Below are positions 1 through 9,134 of a DNA stretch of 64,000 bases, in pieces. Positions within the stretch are counted from its first letter, which is position 1. Every line of letters starts with the position of its first letter. The stretch comes from Taxillus chinensis (taxonomy: Eukaryota > Streptophyta > Magnoliopsida > Santalales > Loranthaceae): the NCBI GenBank assembly GCA_023512835.1, contig CM042084.1:57094793-57158792 (forward strand), read 5' to 3'. The notes under the pieces are model-generated. The model searched no databases and had not been told where the DNA came from. It saw only the letters and a list, made by a program, of their open reading frames with translations. The position numbers and the translations under genes are program-made.

Positions 1-405
1 TATGCAGGGGCACGGTGTGGTAGCTTATGGGTCGAGGCATTGAAGCCTCATGAGCAGAATTATCCTACTCATGACCTTGAGTTAGCTTTGTCATCTTCGC
101 CCTGAAGAGTTGGCAGCACTACCTCTTGGGGGAAAAGTTTGTGGTGTTCTCGGATCACAAGAGCCTTGATACATCTTTACTCGAAGGACTTGAATTTGAG
201 GCAAAGGAGATGGGTGGAGTATTTGCAGACCTTTGATTTTACTCTTGCCTATACCCCGGGCAAGGGTAATGTTGTGGGCGATGCATTGAGCAGAAAAGGG
301 AAAGCTGAGGTGGCCGTGAGGGAGTGGAAGCCGATGGAGCGATTGGCGACGTTGCGGCTGCAGCTTGTTGTTCGTGATGGTGGGACATCCTGCGTCCTTT
401 GGTGG
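1..405 (+). pseudogene. E1 RNase H domain (C-terminal part of RT-RNase H), broken
   Basis: Ty3/Gypsy RNase H degrades the RNA strand of the RNA-DNA hybrid during reverse transcription in the particle. Family hallmarks are visible: VAYGSR, PTHDLEL, FSDHKSL and the conserved tail YTPGKGNVVGDALSRK, with the last open stretch at 139-408. At least three frame shifts occur in the first 180 bases, so no single frame covers the domain. The start lies outside the window. It is followed directly by the linker and integrase of the same polyprotein. Assignment is by motif only, but the match to the E2 and E3 copies in this window is strong. Confidence 0.85.
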
Positions 406-419
406 TAGTGCCTGAGTTG

Positions 420-1881
420 TACCAGGCGCGTCCGGGAGGAACAACTGGGTGACATTGAGTGTGAGGTTCTCCGTGCCCGTATTGAGGCTGGGGAGCTATC
501 TGGGGACTGGACAGAGGGTCCTGAGCATGAGTTGTCATTTCGGGGGCGGTTGGTAGTAGCTTCTTCCCTCGGGGATGAGGTGATGAGGGAGTTTCACCAA
601 TCTAGGGTTCGTTGTGCATCCAGGGGGTACGAAGATGTACCATGCGCTTCAGACATTTTTGGTGGCCTGGGATGAAACGCGATGTGGCTGCCTTTGTTTC
701 GCGGTGCCTCACGTGTCGGCAGGTGAAGGCCGAGCATCGCCGGCCGGCGGGCATGTTACGGCCCTTGCCCATAGCGGAGTGGAAGTGGGACCATATCGCG
801 ATGGACTTTAGGATCGGTCTTCCACCCACCACCTGGGAGGAAGGACATGATTTGGGTGATTGTGGATCGACTCACCAAGTCGGCCCATTTTCTTCTTGTT
901 CGCGAGCGGGACTCCATTGGGACTTTGAGTCAGCTGTACATGAACGAGATTGTGAGACCGCATGGGGTACCATCATCGGTTGTCTCGACCGGGATTCGAG
1001 GTTCACTTCCCGTTTCTGGGCCGGTTTGCAGGAGGCTATGGGAACCAAGCTTCACTTGAGTACAGCCTTTCACCCTGAGACGGACGGTCGACCGAGCGGA
1101 CGAATCGGACCATGGAGGACATGTTACGGGCTTGTGTGTTAGATTTCGGGGGTTCGTGGGCGACTCACCTTCCTTTGGTGGAGTTTGCCTACAACAACAG
1201 CTATCAGGCATCCATTGGGATGGCTCCTTTTGAGGCGTTGTACGGACGGCCGTGTCGATCACCCTTGTGTTGGAACGAGGTAGGAGAGGCAGCCCCTCTT
1301 GGGGCCACAGTTGGTTCAAGAGGCTACCGAGAAGGTCAAGTTGATTCGTCGGCGTTTGTTGTCGGCTCGAGTCGGCGAAATCTTATGCGGATCAGCGGCG
1401 GCGACCTTTGGAGTTTTCTGTTGGTGATCATGTGTTCCTTCGTGTCTCTCCACGCCGTGGACATCGACGGTTTGGGCGAGGTTCCAAGCTATCTCCGCGG
1501 TTTCTTGGCCCTTTTGAGATTCCTGGATCGTGTAGGGCCTGTAGCCTACCGGTTAGCGTTACCACCCGGGCGAGTCGAGTGCACAACGTGTTTCACGTGT
1601 CCCGGTTGAGGAAGTATCACCCTGACCCCACTCACGTGATTGATTGGGGGACGTTGGACATTGAGGATGACATGTCCGTCATTGAGGCCCCTATTCGTAT
1701 CCTCGATCGGCGAGAGAAGCTTTTGCGTGGTCGTGCTATTCCTTTGGTTCGCGTCTTGTGGCAGCACCGTGGCATTGAGGAGGAGACATGGGAACGGGAG
1801 TCCGTGATGCGGGAGCACACCGGACTTGTTCGAGGACGAACAATCTTAAGCGTGGGAGGTGGGCTGTTGGCCAAGGGATAG
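420..1881 (+). pseudogene. E1 integrase with C-terminal chromodomain, frameshifted
   Basis: Retroviral-type integrase inserts cDNA into host chromatin, and a chromodomain tail is known to steer chromoviruses to particular chromatin. Visible in order are the zinc-binding segment with CLTC near 705-716, the catalytic core start (WDHIAMDF) near 788-811, [13 protein letters not shown] near 850-890, the FTSRFW and HPETDG blocks near 1000-1085, then [20 protein letters not shown] and [24 protein letters not shown]. The chromodomain lies at about 1670-1850 (ILDRREK, IPLVRVLWQH, EEETWE). The frame changes several times (612-1142, 847-1059, 1112-1609 and 1408-1881 are the open pieces). The stop at 1879-1881 is followed by an untranslated stretch. 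Confidence 0.88.
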
Positions 1882-2165
1882 TGATGTTTCCTTGTGATGT
1901 GTTTTCTTGTATTAGTTGATGTATTTGTATTGTCTTTTAAAGACATGTGTTCTTATTTGTGATGTGCTTTGAAATGTGTATTCGTGCCATGTGGACATGT
2001 GTTCTGTGCATTATTGTGGTTATGGATTATGGTGGTACTATTATGTCTTTGTTGTCTTGTGTGTGGTGTATGACCCATTTGGGTGTTGTGGCTTGCCGGG
2101 TGGCAAATGGGTAGTTTGTGGTTGTTTTCCTCGTATGTCATTTCTTTTCGAGGACGAAAAGTCTT
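1882..2165 (+). other. E1 3' untranslated spacer
   Basis: TG-rich non-coding sequence between the end of the chromodomain and the polypurine tract. It ends in a short phrase (CGAGGACGAAAAGTCTTAAG) whose relative also sits just before the LTR in E3. I see no gene in it. Confidence 0.6.
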
Positions 2166-2178
2166 AAGGGGGAGAGGA
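2166..2178 (+). promoter_or_regulatory. E1 polypurine tract
   Basis: AAGGGGGAGAGGA abuts the LTR start TGTAAGG. This is the expected plus-strand primer site for reverse transcription. Confidence 0.85.
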
Positions 2179-2269
2179 TGTAAGGACCCGTACCTTGAGT
2201 TAGTCGGTTTTGCCTCCTGAGTAGAGTTTTTCTAGATTTTGACCTAGTAGTTGGACTCCAATGAATTCA

Positions 2270-2490
2270 CGTGCAAAAGGAAAGATGCTTAGAATGATGT
2301 CCTCTATCTACCACGAAGTTTCGGACCAAATGGACATGTATGTGAGGTGCACGTGATATGGGTCCAATTCACGTGCAAGTGTAATTGTCTTCCAAATGAT
2401 GCAAGGAGGCTAGGGGTGAAGTTTGAGAGCATTTGGAGTTCATATGGAGTTGCACGTGAATTGGGAATTCACGTGCAAATTGGCGTGCGA
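2270..2490 (+). promoter_or_regulatory. E1 U3 segment with palindromic G-boxes
   Basis: Several CACGTG cores occur here. The arms TTGCACGTGAATT (2450-2462) and AATTCACGTGCAA (2466-2478) form a perfect 13-bp inverted repeat with a 3-bp spacer. G-box cores are known plant bZIP/bHLH sites; that they act here is inference. The segment is homologous to the Athila-like LTR at about 22183-22410. Confidence 0.65.
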
Positions 2491-2607
2491 CCATATTTTT
2501 GCATGGTTCCCTTGGTTTTGACATTCTAAGGAACTTTCTCCAAAGGACCATGTTGAAATTCCGAATATTTTGGTGTGTATGGATGTGGAAAGGTGGTAAC
2601 TTGTGTG

Positions 2608-2770
2608 ATCAAAACTACGTCGTTTTGATCCTGGGATTCACTTAATCAAAACTACGTCGTTTTGATGTGGATGGTGTCTATATAAGGAGGGCTTGAGTTT
2701 GAGTTTAGGGTTTGGTGTTCCTTTGCTTTGCACTGCTCCTGGAGAGAGAGAGAGCTAGAGAGAGAGAGGG
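2608..2770 (+). promoter_or_regulatory. E1 LTR core promoter: two ACGT palindromes, TATA box, GA leader
   Basis: Two copies of a 22-bp near-palindrome with core AAAACTACGTCGTTTT lie at 2608-2629 and 2645-2666, spaced 37 bp. A TATA box (TCTATATAAG, 2677-2686) follows 10 bp later. A GA-repeat at 2741-2770 would lie in the 5' leader. The transcription start itself is inferred. Confidence 0.7.
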
Positions 2771-3251
2771 AAGGGGAGTTCTTGATTCTTTGCCGGAGCA
2801 TCTTGCGTGGGGAGGACAGCGTTTGGCGCGGGAGCAAGGAAGAGCTGCTTTAAGGTAGGGGTTCTGTTCTTCCTAAACCCTCCTGTCCTAGGGTCCTAGG
2901 GCAGATTCTGGGCTGTATCTGTTTATATATATATATGTAAATTCATATAGGTGTGATCTCCTATATGAATGTTGGCCTTCAGTGGCATTTTGGTGTGGTT
3001 CTGTGATCTATATGCTATATGTTTGATGAAAAGCCTGTGTGAATATAGTTATGTGTATATGCCTGCCAAGTGTTTGAAATTATGCCTGTGAGGCTGTGCA
3101 TGTTATGTGTTTGTGGAAATGCCCGTGTGGTGGGTTTGTGAGCTTGTGGATATATGCATGCTAAGTGTTCGAGGTTATTCCTGTGTGACTAAGCATACTT
3201 AGTGTTTGATGTTATGCCTGTATGGCCATGTGTCTTGCGTGTTTGCTTGTA

Positions 3252-3424
3252 CACCCGGTGGTCGTGGAAGCCCGGGGCTGTTTTGTGGAACCCGGTGGTT
3301 GTGGAAGCCCGGGACTGTTTGTGGAACCCGGTGGTTGTGGAAGCCCGGGACTGTTTTGTGGAAACCCGGTGTTTTGTGGAAGCCTGGGACTGTTCTTGAA
3401 ACCCGGTGGCCGTGGAAGCCCGGG
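3252..3424 (+). repeat. Five-unit minisatellite of about 37 bp inside the E1 LTR
   Basis: Units begin ACCCGGTGG and contain GTGGAAGCCCGGGACTGT, near 3252, 3290, 3326, 3363 and 3400. The short open frames across it on both strands are by-products of the repeat. Confidence 0.75.
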
Positions 3425-3899
3425 AGTGTTTATGTACTAGCTCATGCATGATTGTGTTTCTTTGTTATACCTGTAACTATACCTGGTGGGATAATTGTAT
3501 CACGACACGGCACTTGTACACAAGGCATGTAGATGTTAGGTGCATGGGATGGGTTGGGGAGACATGATCCCTACCGAGTTGTGGTTGCTCACCCCTCCTA
3601 CCATGTTGTTTTCTTTTCAGGAACCTACAGGCGTTAGGCGGGACCCCGAGGTGGAAGACCCTAATTTATTTAATTTGTTTATGTTATTTTTATTATGAGG
3701 ATCGATGTAACCCCGGTGGGGAAAGGATTTTGTTGTAATAAACTGGATTGGATTGCTTTTAATGAATATTACTTTCTTGAATGTTGTGGATGTTTAAAAT
3801 GTTAAATTCTTGTTTTGTATCCTACCCCTTTGCCCTCCGTGTGGGTAAAAGGGGGAGTCACGTACCGGTTTCCTCGGGTTGGAAATCCGGGGCGTGACA

Positions 3900-5330
3900 T
3901 GCTCAGGACCCTCGGTCTAATCCTCGCCTTTCCCTTTCCTACTCAACGCGTCAACCACAACATTGCCCTTGCCCGGGGTATAGGCAAGAGTAAAGTTGAA
4001 GGTTTGCAAATACTCCACCCATCTCCACTACCTCAAATTCAAGTCCTTCTGAGTAAAGATGTACTGAAGGCTTTTGTGGTCTGAGAACACCACAAACGTT
4101 TCCCCCAATAGGTAATGCTGCCAACTCTTCAAAGCAAAGATGACAGCCACCAACTCAAGATCATGGGTCGGGTAATACTGCTCATGTGGTTTCAACTGCC
4201 TTGATCCATAAGCTACCACATTGTGCTCTTGCATAAGCACACACCCCAAACCAATCCTGGACGCGTCACAATACACCTCATATGGGACGTCCTCCCTAGG
4301 TAACCTCATCATAGGTGTAATGGTCAAACGGGTTTTGAGAGCCTCAAACGCCTACTGAAACTTGTCAGTCCATTCAAACTTCACTCCCTTCCGGGTCAAC
4401 GCCATCATAGGAGCCACCAAACGGGAGAATCCCTCTATAAAATGACGGTAGTACCCCGCCAAGCCAAGAAAACTATGAATCTCAAAAACATTGGTTGGCC
4501 TCTCCCACGATGACACAGCCTCAATCTTAGCTGGGTCCACCCTAACTCCTTCAGCTGACACTACATGGCCACGAAAATGAACCTCCTGCATCCAAAACTC
4601 ACATTTGCTAAACTTAGCAAACAACTGCTGGTCCCTCAAGGTTTGCAACATTGTTGTCAAATGCTCCACATGCTCCCTCTCTGTCTTAGAATACACCAAA
4701 ATATCGTCAATGAACACAACTACAAAAGAATCCAAGTATGGAGCAAAAACTTGGTTCATAAGATGCATGAATACTGCTGGTGCATTAGTGAGCCCGAAAG
4801 ACATCACCACCCACTCATAGTGCCCATACCTGCACCGAAAAGTAGTCTTAGGGATGTCCTCCTCCCTAACCCTTAACTGATGGTATCCCGACTGAAGATC
4901 TATCTTGGAAAATCATTGGCCCCACTCAATTGGACAAACAAGTCATCTATTCGAGGCAATGGATACTCGTTCTTTAAAGTCACCAAATTCAGCTTCTTAT
5001 AGTCAATGCAAAGATGAAGCGTACCATCTGCCTTCTTTTCAAAGAGCACTGGAGCACCCCAAGGTGAGGTACTCGGTCTGATATATCACTGGTTCACTAA
5101 GTCCTCTATCTGCCTCTGAAGCTCCCGCAACTCAGCTAGTCTCATACAATAAGCCACTAGGGCGATCGGACCCATCCCCAGTACCAACTCATTAGTGAAT
5201 TCCACACTCCTCTTAGGTGGTAAACTCCTCAACTCCTCAGGAAAGACATCTTGAAATTGGTCAACAACAGCTAGCCATACCCTCTTTTCCACTTTCCCCT
5301 ATCAGTAAAGGTTAGGGCTGCCAACTTATG
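3900..5330 (-). pseudogene. E2 reverse transcriptase-RNase H, broken and truncated
   Basis: RT copies the element RNA and RNase H removes the template. Open pieces are 5086-5292 (RT start, ELRELQRQIEDL), 4352-4810 ([11 protein letters not shown] and the active-site block [10 protein letters not shown]) and 4028-4327 (RNase H with [27 protein letters not shown]). The region 4811-5085 is shared between frames with several stops. After the conserved YTPGKGN and SRKGKA blocks near 3920-3990, the sequence jumps to a piece matching E1's linker near 500-525. This implies an internal deletion of roughly 200 bp before the truncation at 3900. Confidence 0.87.
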
Positions 5331-5870
5331 GGTAATGGCACCCCACTGGTCCAACACTGGCCCAGGTCGACTCACCACACGATCCCACTCCCCCTGCAGG
5401 GTGCAAGAGACCCCCGCGGGTGACACAAATGTTACCCGTCGCCGATAACAATCTATCTTGGCCTGGAGAGCCATAAGTCAATCCATACCCAAGATCAGGT
5501 CAAACGTCATCAATGGCATCACATATAAATTGAAGCTAAGCTCCACATCTCCTATGGTTAACACAGAGTCACAGCAAAGACGTCGCACCTCAATCATACC
5601 TCCCACCGGAGACTCAACAACTAACGGTCTCGCTGCCTCAATACATACTAATCCCAAGGCATCAATTACAAGCTCAGCAACAAAAGAACATGATGCACCC
5701 ATATCGAAAAGAACAGAAGCAAGCGTATGAGAGATCAAAAGGGTACCTCTAACCAAAGAAGGTCCTGCCCCACCCTCCGCCGGTGGAGGTGGTAGCTCAG
5801 CCTCCTCTTGGGGTGTTGTATTCAGTGCAAACACCCTCCCTTGGCCCGTGCCACTGGTCGGCTCACCCAC
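5271..5870 (-). pseudogene. E2 aspartic protease domain
   Basis: The retropepsin-like protease that cleaves the Gag-Pol polyprotein. Visible blocks are GTLLISHTLASVLFDMGAS with the catalytic Asp in a D-M-G-A-S context, then LILGMD and the linker with CYRRRVTF. Family members normally carry Thr or Ser after the Asp; here the codon is Met, so the active site looks altered unless this is a read error. Open pieces are 5478-5870 and 5271-5474, with a stop just after LILGMD. It lies between gag and RT as expected. Confidence 0.8.
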
Positions 5871-5879
5871 TGGGCGGTT

Positions 5880-7061
5880 CCCACCCTGACTGCCTCCAGC
5901 GTCAGTCTGCTGTCGCTCTAGTCTCCCCTGAGGTCGGGACTGACTGGATCCTGCCTGACTAGCCTACCACTAACGAGCTGGTCTCTCTACTGGTGCACAA
6001 AAACTGACATTACTACTCATGCTGGATGCCATGCCTCTTGCATCCTTGTTGTTGCTCCTGCAAACTCAACTCAAATGACCCTCTCGTCCACAGCTCTTGC
6101 ATCGCCAGTCCTTCTTGGGGCACTCCTTCCAAAAATGGCCTTGCTCCCTACAGCAATGACAACCACTGGGGAGACCTCCTGTTGAACCTCCCTGCCTACT
6201 GCCGCCAAAGGTGAACCTCCCTGGGTTCACAGATGGTTGACCCCGATTGCGGAAGGAACTGCTATCTCTCTCCTCAGTCTTGGGCCTCTTGGACCCTAAA
6301 TCACGTTCAGACCCACCCTGGAACTGGCGACCCATCATCCAGCTCCCTCTCAGCTATACTAGCTGTCTCAACAACCTCAGCATAGGTCCTCAAATGCAGA
6401 ATCGCCACCCGCTGCGTAAGGGCTGGCCTGAGACCCAAGGTGAACTTGTGGGCTTTCGAGTCCTCCTTTGCCACAGTCTCGGGAGCAAATCTACTCAAGC
6501 TCTGAAACTCCCGCTCATACTCGAGCACTGTCCTCGATCCCTGCTTCAGGCTACCAAATTCTTCCCTCTTTTGCCACTTCAACGACTCGAGGAAAAACTC
6601 ATCATGGAAAAGCTGTAAGAACTCCTCCCATAGCATGAACTGCACTGCACGGCTTCCCGCGACACTCTGCCACCACTCCAAAGCATTCCCCTCCAGGTGC
6701 TGATTGGCCAGCCTCACCTTATCCTCCTCCCGAGATAGGAGAAAGGAAAACACATGCTCGATCTACCTCAACCAATGCTCAGCCACCACGGGATCCACTT
6801 CTCCCTCGTCATCATGTCATCCTCTGCACGAATCGGTACGCCACCTAGCGAACTCTCACGCTCACGGGGTAACTCTCCCACTGGTGGTGGTGGTGGCGGT
6901 GGCACCTGCTGTGCTGCCATCTCACGGCGCACCTCCTCCCGAACCTCTTCCCGGATACCCTCCCTCAGCTCTTGGACTTTCTGTTGGATGCCCTCTCGCA
7001 ACTGTGCCAACAACAGTGCATGTCCTCCAGCAGGCTGCCCCGCACCTAGTCCCTCATGCAT
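5880..7061 (-). pseudogene. E2 gag (capsid/nucleocapsid), frameshifted
   Basis: Structural protein forming the intracellular particle and binding genomic RNA. The N-terminal piece (6768-7061) is charged and repetitive (REGI/REEV), likely coiled coil, followed by a run of prolines. The capsid core (6307-6753) has the retrotransposon-gag pattern NALEWWQSV and WEEFLQLFHDEFF. The nucleocapsid piece (6066-6338) has a CCHC knuckle (CHCCREQGHFWKEC) and the start of a second (CKSCGREGH). Frames change between the pieces. The start is taken at 7061, about 175 bp inside the PBS. The C-terminus toward 5880 is disrupted. Confidence 0.82.
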
Positions 7062-7235
7062 AACACAGCTAGTGCCCTAATGCCAATGCATGCAAATCCT
7101 ACCACAGGACTGGACTACCCCAAGTACACCTTAGAGGCTCAAAGAGGACCATGTTGATCAGGCACGTCCCTCCAGGCTCCTCCAAAGAACTCAAGATAAC
7201 CAGATCCACCCACTACCCTAGGCCAACTAGACCAT

Positions 7236-7247
7236 GCTCTGATACCA
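7236..7247 (-). promoter_or_regulatory. E2 primer binding site (tRNA-iMet)
   Basis: Reads TGGTATCAGAGC on the minus strand, three bases inside the LTR terminus GGGGCGTGACA. This is the standard initiator-Met primer site of plant chromoviruses. Confidence 0.92.
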
Positions 7248-7929
7248 AACTGTCACGCCCCGGATTTCCCACCCAAGGAAACCGGTTCGTGACTCCCCTT
7301 TACCCACATGGTGGATAAGGGCGTAGGATATAAGGCTCCACACAGGATGTCACAACCTCCACATCAGATAATCACCAAGGCAATTTAATTAGCTTTATTA
7401 GATTGGAAACACAATTAACGTTCACAAAATAAACATGCCTTTATTACAATTAAATTTCCCCTTACAATATCTCCCCACTGGGTTACAAAGGTCCCACAAA
7501 AATAACAACACAAAATAATATTAAACAAAGCAATAAAGCAGAACTGTCTTCCACCTTGGTGTTCCCGCCTAACGCTTGTAGGTTCCTGAAACATAAACAA
7601 AACACAACGGGAAGGATGAGCAACCACAGCTCAGTTGGGATCATGTATCCCCAACCCATCCCATGCTCCTCACATCTACATGTAGACGTGCATGAGTGTG
7701 GTGTCGTGACAATACTATACAGACAAGCCATAATCAACATTTATACACAAACAAGCCACATCAACAGGTACAACCATTGCCACAGCCACACAGGCTCCAT
7801 AACCAGCCACGGGCTTCCACAGCCACCGAGCTCCATAACCAGCCACAGGGCTCCATAACCAGCCACGGGCTTCCACAGCCACTGGGCTCCATAACCAGCC
7901 TCGAAGGCTCCAGCCACACAAGCTCCAAT

Positions 7930-8130
7930 CTCAGCTACACAGGCATACAATCAAACACATAGCATATATCTCAGCCACTCAGGCATACGATCAAACACAT
8001 AGCATACATCTCAGCCACACAGGCATACAATCAAACACATAGCATGCATCTCAGCCACACATGCATACAATCAAACACATAGCATGCATCTCAGCCACAC
8101 AGACATACAATTAAACATATAGCATGCATC
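7930..8130 (-). repeat. 40-bp tandem array in the E2 LTR
   Basis: About five units spaced 40 bp, each containing CTCAGCCACACAGGCATAC and a CAAACACATAGCAT phrase (+ strand reading). E1's LTR has only loosely similar sequence at the matching place. Confidence 0.75.
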
Positions 8131-8454
8131 TGGATCAATAATCATTATATCAAGTATATTCCCCCCTAGAAACTCCAAGGTTTCCCACGGGATCCTATAG
8201 CAGAACGAAGCCTAATGAACCACAGACATCCCAATGGCCTCTAAGGCCCACTGGCCCGCAACGAACCCCGAAAGGTCCCATACCCCGGACTTGACGTCAG
8301 AATCAAACGAATCTACGATTTCATCTACTACAGGGCCTAAACCAGGAATGGATACCAGAAGAGACAGAACCCCTACCTCAAAAGGTTCCTCCTTGCTCTT
8401 GCTCCCACGCTAGATGCCGTCCACCCACGCGAATCATCACAGCAGCAACGATCA

Positions 8455-8753
8455 GGAACTCTCTCACTCTCTCTCTCACTCTCTCTCTCTCTCTCTCTCT
8501 CTACGACGGCTGCGGTGGTTGGCGGAAAGAAACCCTAAACCTAAAACAAAGAGACCTCCACCTCCTTATATAGGCACCTTACTTATCAAAACGACGTAGT
8601 TTTGTTAAGTGAAACCCAACGTTAAAATGACGTAGTTTTGATAAATGAAATCCCACCATCAAAACAACGTAGTTTTGATAAATGAAATCTCACCATTAAA
8701 ACGACGTAGTTTTGATAAATGAAATCTCACCATCAAAACGACATAATTTTGAT
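8455..8753 (-). promoter_or_regulatory. E2 LTR core promoter: five ACGT palindromes, TATA box, GA leader
   Basis: Five copies of the 22-bp near-palindrome (core AAAACGACGTAGTTTT on +) start at 8584, 8621, 8658, 8695 and 8732, an exact 37-bp period. In the minus direction they are followed by a TATA box (CCTATATAAGG, 8564-8574) and a long GA/CT repeat (about 8455-8502). E1 has two copies of the same unit. Confidence 0.75.
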
Positions 8754-9134
8754 TAAACAGGCTACAACCTTCCCGCATCCACACATAACATAATACCCAT
8801 AATTCAAACATATCCCTTTGGGAAAAGATTATTAGAATAACAAAACCAAGGTGATAGTGCAAAAACATGGTTGCACGTGACAAAGGCTATTGTCACGTGC
8901 AAGCTCCAAATGCCCTAAGATTTTGCCACAAGACTTGGAATAACTTCTGGAAGGCTCTCATGCAAAAACACCAGTGCCCGTGACAAGTCATTGTCACATG
9001 CACCCCCTAAAGGTTCCCTCTTGGGCTCATCTCTTACCTCAAGCTTGCCCATCATCATACAAAGTGTTCAAGTCAATGTGTGTGGGAATAAAACTCCCTA
9101 AAACCCAACAATTGCCACCCCAAAAGGCAAAAGC

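Larger units (their letters stand above)
1..3899 (+). mobile_element. E1: Tekay/Del-like Ty3/Gypsy chromovirus, 3' half
   Basis: The order RNase H, integrase, chromodomain, polypurine tract and 3' LTR reads on the + strand, which is the Ty3/Gypsy order. The chromodomain at the end of pol and an LTR of about 1.7 kb fit the Tekay/Del clade. The left end is cut by the window edge. The right end is the LTR terminus GGGGCGTGACA, where E2 begins in the opposite orientation. Coding is broken into several frames. Confidence 0.9.
2179..3899 (+). repeat. E1 3' LTR (1.72 kb)
   Basis: It starts TGTAAGGACCCG after the polypurine tract and ends GGGGCGTGACA. It contains a U3 with CACGTG boxes, two palindromic ACGT boxes, a TATA box, a GA-repeat leader and a pentameric array of about 37 bp at 3252-3424 (ACCCGGTGGT-type units). 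It is clearly homologous to the E2 LTR at 7251-9171 on the other strand but too diverged for the two to be a pair. Confidence 0.9.

Noticed and set aside
3189..3451. Overlapping frames on both strands in the E1 LTR
   Set aside because: Artefact of the 37-bp GC-rich minisatellite.
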